Source: Thiotrichales bacterium
GTDB lineage: Bacteria > Pseudomonadota > Gammaproteobacteria > JAABTG01
Direction of reading: 5' to 3'
Length of the DNA stretch: 41,163 nucleotides
NCBI GenBank assembly: GCA_011389995.1
Contig: JAABTG010000029.1
Location: forward strand, 1-41,163
The notes below the pieces were generated by a model. It was given only the letters and a program-made list of their open reading frames with translations, ran no database searches and was not told the origin of the DNA. Both the position numbers and the translations under genes were made by a program. Of this stretch, positions 33,594 through 41,163 are shown in pieces. The stretch's first letter is position 1, and the number at the start of each line of letters is the position of its first letter.

Positions 33594-33622
33594 TTTATAC
33601 CAGAAGGCCCTGCCCGCCGCAA
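33594..33622 (-). promoter_or_regulatory. Sigma-70 promoter of rpmB-rpmG
   Basis: On the minus strand TTGCGG (33622-33617), a 17-bp spacer and TATAAA (33599-33594) preceded by TGG, an extended -10. This is the clearest promoter in the window. It begins 11 bp downstream of the multi-hairpin repeat copy B. Confidence 0.7.
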
Positions 33623-33633
33623 CCTCGGGCAAT

Positions 33634-33780
33634 GCCGATTTAAGCCGTCCAGGATTAAATCGGCCACGTCGGGCCCGGTACACGCCCGGGCCCGACTATC
33701 GCATTTCAATCAACTGCGTGATTGATGCGGTGGTTCATTCCTGAACCATACGGTAAGCGCTGAAAGATTCAGCCCTTACC
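33634..33780 (-). repeat. Multi-hairpin covarying repeat element, copy B
   Basis: Inverted relative to copy A. Reading the minus strand: H1 GGTTCA-GGAA-TGAACC (33747-33732), H2 CGCAT-CAATCA/TGATTG..ATGCG (33729-33700), H3 GTCGGGCCCGG/CCGGGCCCGAC (33696-33668) with loop GCGTGTA, and H4 GCCGATTTAA..CC/GG..TTAAATCGGC (33664-33634). A further hairpin GGTAAG.GCTGA/TCAGC.CTTACC (33780-33752) precedes H1. Loops and junctions match copy A, whereas stem bases differ in a compensated way. It fills the gap between the radC stop (33802) and the rpmB promoter. Confidence 0.8.
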
Positions 33781-33801
33781 TGGGCCCCGCACCCGGCGGC
33801 C

Positions 33802-34476
33802 TCACAGCAGGCCCCGCTGGGCGAAGGAGACGGGCGCGCCGTCCCCTACCACGAAGTGGTCCAGCAGGCGGATGTCCACCAGGTCCAGGGCCGCCTTGAG
33901 GCGCCGGGTGATGGCCTCGTCGGCGCGGCTCGGCTCCGCCACCCCCGAGGGATGGTTGTGGGCGAGGATCACCGCCGCCGCATTGTGCTCCAGCACCCGC
34001 TTGACCACCTCCCGGGGATGGACGCTGGCGCCATCCAGGGTGCCCATGAACAGCTCCTCGTAGGCGATGAGCCGGTGACGGTTGTCGAGAAACAGGCAGG
34101 CGAAGACCTCGCGGGGGCGGCTGCGCAGGCGGCTGGAGAGGTAACGGGCGGTAGCCTCCGGGCTGTCCATCACCGGGCCGCGGTCGAGGCGGCTCTCCAG
34201 GTAGCGCCGCCCCAGCTCCAGGGCCGCCTGCAACAGGGCGTAGCGGGCCAGGCCGATGCCCGGCGCGGTCATCAGGCGCCGGCGGTCGGCGTCCAGCAAT
34301 CCCTGCAGGCCCCCCCAGGTGCCGAGGAGATCCCGCGCCACATCCACCGCCGAGCGGCCCCGCACCCCGGAGCCGAGGAAGATGGCCAGCAGCTCGGCAT
34401 CGGACAGGGCGGCGCTGCCCCGTTTGAAGAGTTTCTCCCGGGGACGCTCGTCCTCGGGCCAGTCCGTGATCGCCAT
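33802..34476 (-). CDS. radC: RadC-family JAB-domain protein
   Basis: A 224-residue protein of the RadC/YicR family. The N-terminal half has a helix-hairpin-helix region ([20 protein letters not shown]), and the C-terminal half a JAB/MPN-like metal site with [18 protein letters not shown]. Despite the name, a role in DNA repair is not established; the biochemical function is unknown. The start [16 protein letters not shown] matches the family (MxIxxWPxxERPREKLL). It is divergent from coaBC, the usual gammaproteobacterial neighbour, and upstream of the rpmB-rpmG pair. Confidence 0.95.
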   Translation of the reverse strand: MAITDWPEDERPREKLFKRGSAALSDAELLAIFLGSGVRGRSAVDVARDLLGTWGGLQGLLDADRRRLMTAPGIGLARYALLQAALELGRRYLESRLDRGPVMDSPEATARYLSSRLRSRPREVFACLFLDNRHRLIAYEELFMGTLDGASVHPREVVKRVLEHNAAAVILAHNHPSGVAEPSRADEAITRRLKAALDLVDIRLLDHFVVGDGAPVSFAQRGLL

Positions 34477-34510
34477 GGTGACCTCCGTGTCCGGCAATGG
34501 GTGATGTCAG

Positions 34511-34534
34511 CGGCCCCCGGCCCCCGGTCCCCGG
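34511..34534. repeat. Short heptamer repeat CGGCCCC x3
   Basis: Three 7-bp units, CGGCCCC, CGGCCCC and CGGTCCC, followed by CGG, lie in the 127-bp divergent gap between radC and coaBC. The unit differs by one base from the CGACCCC heptamer that ends the window. Confidence 0.6.
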
Positions 34535-34603
34535 CGAATAATGCCGGAGCTGATAGTGAATGCCTACTCAAGGACCGCTGTAGGCCGTAAACTCTAGCCC
34601 AGC

Positions 34604-35803
34604 ATGGGCATCCTGACCAACAGGCGCGTTCTCCTCGGCATAGGCGGCAGCGTGGCGGCATACAAGGGGGCGGAGGTGGTGAGGCTGCTGAAGGCCGCCG
34701 GCGCCCGGGTACGGGTGGTGCTGACGGCAGGCGGGGCGCGTTTCATCACCCCCCTGACCCTCCAGGCCCTGTCCGGTCGCCCCGTGCACGAGGACCTGCT
34801 GGACCCCGCGGCCGAGGCCGCCATGGGACACATCGAGCTGGCCCGCTGGGCCGAGCTGGTGCTCATCGCCCCCGCCAGCGCCAACCTCATGGGGCGCCTC
34901 GCCGCCGGGCTCGCCGACGACCTGCTGACCACCGCCTGCCTGGCGACGGCCGCCCCTGTCATGGTGGCGCCGGCCATGAACCGGCACATGTGGGCGGCCG
35001 CGGCCACGCGTGCCAATCGCCACACCCTGGAGCAGCGGGGGGTGATCCTCCTTGGGCCGGACGAGGGTGATCAGGCCTGCGGCGACAGCGGGCCGGGACG
35101 CATGGTGGAGCCGGCGGAGCTGGTCGCCACGGTGGCGCGCCACTTCGGCGGCGGGCCCCTGGCCGGCCTGCGGGTGATGGTGACGGCCGGGCCCACCCGC
35201 GAGGCCCTGGACCCCGTACGCTACCTCAGCAACCGCAGCTCGGGGCGCATGGGCTTCGCCGTGGCCGCGGCGGCGCGGCGCGCCGGCGCCGAGGTGGTGC
35301 TGGTGGCCGGGCCCGTGGCCCTGGCAACGCCGCCGGGGGTGGAGCGGGTGGATACGGTATCCGCCGCGGACATGCTGGAGACGGTTATGAGCAACCTGGC
35401 CGGCTGCGATATATTCGTCGCCGCGGCCGCGGTGGCGGATTACCGGCCGGCCCAACGCCGCCCCGACAAGATCAAGAAGGACGCCGCGATAATGGAGCTG
35501 GCCCTGGAGCGCACGCCGGACATCCTCGCCACCGTGGCCATGGTGGAGGAGGGCCCCTTCATCGTGGGCTTTGCCGCCGAGACCCGTGACCTCGAACGCC
35601 ACGCCCGGGACAAACTGGAGCGCAAGGGGCCGGACCTCGTGGCCGCCAACCTGGTGGGCGACAAGCAGGGCTTCGACAGCGACTACAACGCCCTGACGGT
35701 CTACTGGCGGGGCGGCTCCCGGGACCTCGGCCGGGCCACCAAGGGGGAACTGGCCGACGGTCTCATCACCCTGATTGCGGAGCGCATGATTGAGCAAGGT
35801 TGA
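34604..35803 (+). CDS. coaBC: Bifunctional CoaBC (PPC decarboxylase/PPC synthetase)
   Basis: Joins cysteine to 4'-phosphopantothenate and decarboxylates the product, steps two and three of coenzyme A synthesis. The 399-residue protein has the FMN-binding CoaC half at the N-terminus ([31 protein letters not shown], and the flexible loop [10 protein letters not shown] with the active cysteine) and the CTP-dependent CoaB half from about residue 190 ([27 protein letters not shown], then [20 protein letters not shown]). Its end overlaps the likely dut start by 14 bp. Confidence 0.97.
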   Translation: MGILTNRRVLLGIGGSVAAYKGAEVVRLLKAAGARVRVVLTAGGARFITPLTLQALSGRPVHEDLLDPAAEAAMGHIELARWAELVLIAPASANLMGRLAAGLADDLLTTACLATAAPVMVAPAMNRHMWAAAATRANRHTLEQRGVILLGPDEGDQACGDSGPGRMVEPAELVATVARHFGGGPLAGLRVMVTAGPTREALDPVRYLSNRSSGRMGFAVAAAARRAGAEVVLVAGPVALATPPGVERVDTVSAADMLETVMSNLAGCDIFVAAAAVADYRPAQRRPDKIKKDAAIMELALERTPDILATVAMVEEGPFIVGFAAETRDLERHARDKLERKGPDLVAANLVGDKQGFDSDYNALTVYWRGGSRDLGRATKGELADGLITLIAERMIEQG

Positions 35804-36245
35804 AGTCAAGATCCTGGACCCGCGCATCGGCACGCAGTTTCCCCTGCCGGACTATGCCACCCCTGGTGCCGCCGGCATGGACCTGCGGGCCTGCGTGGAC
35901 GATGCCCTGGAAGTCGCCCCCGGTGCCACCCACCTGATCCCCACGGGCATCGCCCTGCACATGGCGGATTCCGGCCTCGCCGCGGTGTTGCTGCCGCGCT
36001 CGGGCCTCGGCCACAAGCACGGTATCGTGCTCGGCAATCTGGTGGGCCTCATCGACTCCGATTACCAGGGCCAGGTATTCGTCTCCTGCTGGAATCGGGG
36101 GGCCGTTCCCTTCACCCTGGAGCCGGGGGAACGCATCGCCCAGATGGTCTTCGTGCCGGTGGTGCGGGCCCGTCTCGAGGTGGTGAAGGAATTCCGGGCC
36201 AGTGAGCGTGGCGCCGGTGGCTTCGGTTCTTCGGGCCGTCACTGA
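35790..36245 (+). CDS. dut: dUTP diphosphatase (dUTPase)
   Basis: Hydrolyses dUTP to dUMP, keeping uracil out of DNA and feeding thymidylate synthesis. The 151-residue trimeric-type enzyme has the five family motifs, among them [44 protein letters not shown] and the C-terminal [12 protein letters not shown] arm. The only in-frame start that gives the family N-terminus is TTG ([20 protein letters not shown]), lying inside the coaBC end, so translation is probably coupled to coaBC. Same order as in Pseudomonas and E. coli. Confidence 0.97.
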   Translation: MSKVEVKILDPRIGTQFPLPDYATPGAAGMDLRACVDDALEVAPGATHLIPTGIALHMADSGLAAVLLPRSGLGHKHGIVLGNLVGLIDSDYQGQVFVSCWNRGAVPFTLEPGERIAQMVFVPVVRARLEVVKEFRASERGAGGFGSSGRH

Positions 36246-36302
36246 AGTCAACGGCCGAGCCCCCGGCCCGGGGGCATGGCCCTGGAGGCCCACGTAGTGA
36301 CC

Positions 36303-38783
36303 ATGAAAAAGACGCCAGAAAAAAAAGGGGGAGGGAGGTCCATCGGGGTCGTGGCCGGGCTGTTGGCCACCCTGGCCGCGGTCATGGCGGGCGTGCTGTT
36401 CCTGGGCGCCGGCGGCAGCGGCGACGAGCAGGCCGCCGCGGCCCCGGACGCCCTGGCCAGGACCCTTGCCAACCAGGTGCGGCATGGCCTCGAGGAAGAG
36501 CTCGCCCCCCTGCGCGAGGCCGCGGGTGGCGCGCCGGGGCCGGTGGCCGGGGTGGCGGGCCTCGACGCCGTCGCCACCAGCCACCCCGCCGTCCTGGCGG
36601 CACGTTGGTTGCCCGTGGGTCATCGCCGGGTGGACTATGACGTCAGCCCACCCTTGACCTATGCCGCCATCGACATGCTGGAGCGGGCCGCGGCCCTCGG
36701 TCGGGCGCCCCGGCCCGAGGCCCTGCTCACCGGCACGGAGGATGCCCATATCGCCCTGCTGGTGCCGGCGGCGACAGCCGGGGGCGATAGGGAAGGGTAC
36801 ATCTTCGTCGCCCTGGACGTGGGCCTGGTACAGCGGGTGGTGGACGACCTGCCCGACCCCGGGGTGCCCATGGTGGTGGAGCAGGTGGTGCCGGCCAGTC
36901 CGAACGTGGTCCTGGCCCGCCGTGGCGGGCCCTTGCCGGCGGCTACCACTTCCCACTTCATCCCCGGTTATGGCTGGAAGCTTAACGTCGGTGCCATGTC
37001 TCTGGGTGACGAGGTCAGCGATGCCATGGACGGCCTGTCCCCGGCCTGGCTGGCCGTCGCCGCCCTGGGGCTGGTGGGGCTGGTGGCGGTGGTGTTCCTG
37101 CGGCGCCGGCGGGGGCGGGGCGATGTCCCGGAGGCGGAGGGCGAGGAGGCCCCCATCGTCATGGAGGGGGCGGCCAAGAACGTGGGCTTGATGTCCCACG
37201 AGACCATGCAGTTCGTGGTGGAGGATTACGTCTCCCGCAGTGCCGGCGAGGGCATCGGCACGGATACCGGCATAACGGTCACCGAGGGACCCGGAACGGA
37301 GGGGGGGGGGAAAGGGCCGACGGCCGAGCCGGAGATGGACTTCATGGAGATCTTCGGGGACGCCGGGGACGAGGCCGTCGCCAGCCCGACCCCGGAGACG
37401 GGGGATGACGGTCCGCCCCGGGCCCTCTTCCGCGCCTACGACATCCGTGGCCCGGTGGCCGCGGGACTGGACGCCGGGTTCGCCCGGGACGTGGGCCAGG
37501 CAGTGGGCAGCGCCGCCGCCGCCCGGGGTGAGAAGGGCTTCGTGGTGGGGCGGGATGGCCGCCACACCAGCCGCGAACTGGCCGAGGCCGTGGTGACGGG
37601 GTTGATGGAAGCGGGCATGGACGTCATCGACGTGGGTCTCGTGCCCACGCCGGTGGCCTATTTCGCGGCCCGCTACCTGGACGTGGGCAGCTGCGTGGTG
37701 GTGACGGGCAGCCACAACCCGGGCACGGACAACGGTTTCAAGATGGTCATCGACGGCGAGTCCCTCACCCCCGAGGCCATCATGGACCTGCGCCGGCGGA
37801 TGGTGGAAAAGGACTATGTGGCGGGCGATGGCAGCCTCCACCAGATGGACGTGGGGGCGGACTATATCCGGCGCATCAGCGAGGATATCCCGGTGGCCCT
37901 GGGCAACGCCTTCAAGCTGGTGGTGGACTGCGCCAACGGTGCCACCAGTGAGCTCGCCCCCCGCCTCTACCGGGCCCTGGGCCATGACGTGGTGGACCTG
38001 TACTGCAAGGTCGACGGCGGCTTCCCCAACCACCCCCCCGACCCTTCGGTGCCCGAAAACCTGAAGGGCCTGCAGCAGGCCGTCGGGGAACACGGCGCCG
38101 ACCTCGGCCTCGCCCTCGACGGTGACGGCGACCGCCTGGTGGTGGTGGACGGCGCAGGGAACATCGTGTGGCCCGACCGTCTGCTCATGGCCTTCGCGGC
38201 GGACGTGCTGGAACGCAACCCGGGGGCCGACATCGTGTTCGACGTCAAGTGCTCGCGGCACCTGCGTCGGGTGATCGGCGAGGCCGGCGGCAACCCCGTG
38301 ATGTGGAAATCCGGCCATTCCCTGATGAAGGCGAAGATGATGGAGACGGGGGCGCCGCTGGGGGGCGAGATGTCGGGCCATATCTTCTTCAAGGAACGCT
38401 GGTACGGCTTCGACGACGGTCTCTATGCCGGCGCCCGCCTGCTGGAGATCCTGCAGCAGCGCAGTGAGTCGCCGGCGGCATTCTTCGCCACCCTGCCCCA
38501 GACCGCGGCCACCCCGGAGTTGCGGGTGGCGGTGCCCGAAGGCGTGCAGCACGAGCTCATGGCACGCCTCGCGGAGGTCACCCTGGAGGGGGCGGAGGTG
38601 GACCGTACCGACGGCGTGCGCGCCGAATATCCCGATGGCTGGGGCCTGCTGCGGGCCTCCAACACCACGCCGAGCCTGGTGTTTCGTTTCGAGGCCGACG
38701 ATGCCGCGGCCCTCGAGCGCATCCAGGGCGCCTTCAGGGAAGTGATGTCCCGCCTGCGCCCGGACCTGCATCTTCCCTTCTGA
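36303..38783 (+). CDS. algC: Phosphomannomutase/phosphoglucomutase, membrane-anchored AlgC
   Basis: Interconverts 1- and 6-phosphates of mannose and glucose, supplying exopolysaccharide and LPS precursors. The catalytic core (about residues 373-826) has phosphoserine S470 in TGSHNP, the metal loop DGDGDR (606-611), sugar-binding GEMSGHIFF and phosphate-binding RASNTTPSLVFRF. Ahead of it are a short basic tail, a membrane helix (about 13-37), a 200-residue presumed periplasmic domain, a second helix (about 244-265) and an acidic linker. This matches the long Pseudomonas AlgC form. A run of ten G (37301-37310) lies in the linker codons. Start at MKKTPEKK is chosen; an ATG nine codons earlier (36276) is possible. 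Order coaBC-dut-algC-argB is as in Pseudomonas. Confidence 0.94.
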   Translation: MKKTPEKKGGGRSIGVVAGLLATLAAVMAGVLFLGAGGSGDEQAAAAPDALARTLANQVRHGLEEELAPLREAAGGAPGPVAGVAGLDAVATSHPAVLAARWLPVGHRRVDYDVSPPLTYAAIDMLERAAALGRAPRPEALLTGTEDAHIALLVPAATAGGDREGYIFVALDVGLVQRVVDDLPDPGVPMVVEQVVPASPNVVLARRGGPLPAATTSHFIPGYGWKLNVGAMSLGDEVSDAMDGLSPAWLAVAALGLVGLVAVVFLRRRRGRGDVPEAEGEEAPIVMEGAAKNVGLMSHETMQFVVEDYVSRSAGEGIGTDTGITVTEGPGTEGGGKGPTAEPEMDFMEIFGDAGDEAVASPTPETGDDGPPRALFRAYDIRGPVAAGLDAGFARDVGQAVGSAAAARGEKGFVVGRDGRHTSRELAEAVVTGLMEAGMDVIDVGLVPTPVAYFAARYLDVGSCVVVTGSHNPGTDNGFKMVIDGESLTPEAIMDLRRRMVEKDYVAGDGSLHQMDVGADYIRRISEDIPVALGNAFKLVVDCANGATSELAPRLYRALGHDVVDLYCKVDGGFPNHPPDPSVPENLKGLQQAVGEHGADLGLALDGDGDRLVVVDGAGNIVWPDRLLMAFAADVLERNPGADIVFDVKCSRHLRRVIGEAGGNPVMWKSGHSLMKAKMMETGAPLGGEMSGHIFFKERWYGFDDGLYAGARLLEILQQRSESPAAFFATLPQTAATPELRVAVPEGVQHELMARLAEVTLEGAEVDRTDGVRAEYPDGWGLLRASNTTPSLVFRFEADDAAALERIQGAFREVMSRLRPDLHLPF

Positions 38784-38792
38784 TTCCATTGA

Positions 38793-40324
<1,532 letters not shown>

Positions 40325-40349
40325 GGGTGGCGCCGCTGCCCGGCGGCCC

Positions 40350-41066
40350 GTGACGGCTGCCGCCGTCTCCCGCCACCGCCTGACGGTGGCCGGCCGGCCC
40401 CTGGACTACGTCCTCGCCCGGGTGCCGAGGCGCCGCCACATCCAGGTGCGGGTGGCCGACGACGGCACGGTGTGGCTGCGGGTACCCTGGCACTGCCCGC
40501 GGCCCCTGGCAGAGGCGGTGCTGCTGGACCACGGCGAGTGGGTGTGGCGTACCCGCGCCACCCTGGAGGCCCGTCGCCCACTGCCCCTGGCCGACCATCG
40601 ACCCATGCCGCTGCTCGACGAGACCCTGCATCTGCGGCTGCTGGGGCGGCCCCGCTACCGGGTGCTGCGGGAGGGCGGGTGGCTCACCGTGCGCGGCCCC
40701 GACCTCGGCGACGCCGAGGTGCGGCCCCGTCTCGAGCACTGGTATCGGCGCCGGGCGCGGGACCACCTGGCGGCGCGCATGGCCCACTATGCCCGGGAAA
40801 TGGGGCTCGCCTGTCCCCGCCTCACCCTGCGGGACCCGCGCACCCGCTGGGGCAGCTGCTCCAGCCGTGGCAACGTGAACCTGAGTTGGCGTCTGGTGCT
40901 GTTGCCCGGCGCCTTCGCCGATTACGTGGTGGTCCACGAGCTGGCCCACCTCAGGCAGATGAACCACTCGCCGGCCTTCTGGCGGGAGGTGGCGACGGTG
41001 ATGCCCGACTACGAGGCCCGCCGCCGAGCCCTCAGGGAGCTGCCGCGGGAGCGGGTGTTGTTCTAA
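40350..41066 (+). CDS. YgjP-like metallopeptidase domain protein
   Basis: A 238-residue protein of the YgjP/DUF45 (M48-like, SprT-type) metallopeptidase family. The zinc site is [16 protein letters not shown], with the HExxH histidines and glutamate and the third ligand in NHS. The upstream [20 protein letters not shown] and [10 protein letters not shown] segments are diagnostic. Its start appears to be GTG ([13 protein letters not shown]), 25 bp after the slmA stop. Substrate unknown. The next feature is a hairpin and heptamer array. Confidence 0.92.
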   Translation: MTAAAVSRHRLTVAGRPLDYVLARVPRRRHIQVRVADDGTVWLRVPWHCPRPLAEAVLLDHGEWVWRTRATLEARRPLPLADHRPMPLLDETLHLRLLGRPRYRVLREGGWLTVRGPDLGDAEVRPRLEHWYRRRARDHLAARMAHYAREMGLACPRLTLRDPRTRWGSCSSRGNVNLSWRLVLLPGAFADYVVVHELAHLRQMNHSPAFWREVATVMPDYEARRRALRELPRERVLF

Positions 41067-41072
41067 GGAAAA

Positions 41073-41089
41073 GGCGGATTTAATCCGCC
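41073..41089. repeat. Hairpin related to multi-hairpin element H4
   Basis: GGCGGATTTAATCCGCC is a near-perfect palindrome 7 bp after the metallopeptidase stop. TTTAATCCGCCC here is identical over 12 bases to the complement of H4 in copy A (16629-16640). It may be a solo or decayed H4, or simply the gene's terminator. Confidence 0.5.
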
Positions 41090-41090
41090 C

Positions 41091-41163
41091 GACCCCCGAC
41101 CCCCGACCCCCGACCCCCGACCCCCGACCCCCGACCCCCGACCCCCGACCCCCGACCCCCGAC
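41091..41163. repeat. GACCCCC heptamer tandem array, open at window end
   Basis: Ten perfect copies of GACCCCC plus GAC run to the last base, so the true length is not visible. There is no variation between copies. It starts directly at the end of the palindrome downstream of the metallopeptidase gene. Confidence 0.95.

Overview
The window is high-GC, densely packed bacterial chromosome, and nearly every gene has a recognisable gammaproteobacterial counterpart. Several gene orders support this: rpsU-(yqeY)-dnaG-rpoD, hisI-hisE-tatABC, and coaBC-dut-algC-argB-slmA. The last is the Pseudomonas-type order, and the algC product has the Pseudomonas-type membrane-anchored N-terminus. REP-like palindromes containing TGTAGGAGCG point the same way. 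A purple-sulfur or sulfur-oxidising gammaproteobacterium (Ectothiorhodospiraceae/Chromatiales-like) is my best guess; the genus cannot be fixed from this sequence. I see no rRNA, tRNA, prophage, insertion sequence or CRISPR array.

Layout. 1-290: tandem 97-bp REP/BIME repeats. 296-4856: macromolecular synthesis operon (rpsU, yqeY, dnaG, rpoD; minus strand). 4886-6723: tsaD and plsY, convergent. 6886-9095: folate/pterin block (folB, folK and a zinc-ribbon Nudix gene, translationally coupled, facing a pteridine reductase). 9188-13720: a MidA/NDUFAF7-type methyltransferase, uppP, cca and an NDUFA9-like dehydrogenase. 13914-16438: hisI, hisE, tatA, tatB, tatC. 16636-22056: an orphan sigma-54 response regulator and a four-gene GldA/F/G-like ABC operon ending in a DUF4340 protein. 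22163-25951: stand-alone hydantoinase/oxoprolinase, EAL-HDOD protein, Nudix hydrolase. 26085-27284: fatty acid desaturase with an unusual C-terminal extension. 27406-32986: a seven-gene zinc-starvation operon (znuA, znuC, znuB, zur, ABC ATPase, FtsX/MacB-type permease, DUF3299 protein) behind a near-ideal Zur box. 33102-34476: rpmB-rpmG and radC. 34604-41066: coaBC, dut, algC, argB, slmA and a YgjP-like metallopeptidase. The window ends inside a GACCCCC heptamer array.

How the genes work together. Most are housekeeping: replication and transcription initiation, tRNA modification and repair, membrane phospholipid and undecaprenyl phosphate supply, folate, histidine, arginine and CoA synthesis, Tat export. 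The accessory interest lies in the zinc operon, which joins the ZnuABC importer and its repressor to a second, MacB-type ABC system plus a periplasmic DUF3299 protein, and in the GldA/F/G-like operon of unknown substrate.

The most novel signal is not a gene. Two intergenic regions 17 kb apart (16499-16646 and, inverted, 33634-33780) carry the same chain of four to five hairpins. Their stems differ in sequence but stay paired, with nine compensatory pair changes by my count, so the fold appears to be conserved. I do not recognise the element. No gene-free stretch exceeds 300 bases; the longest (1-295, 11257-11544, 33505-33801) are described individually.
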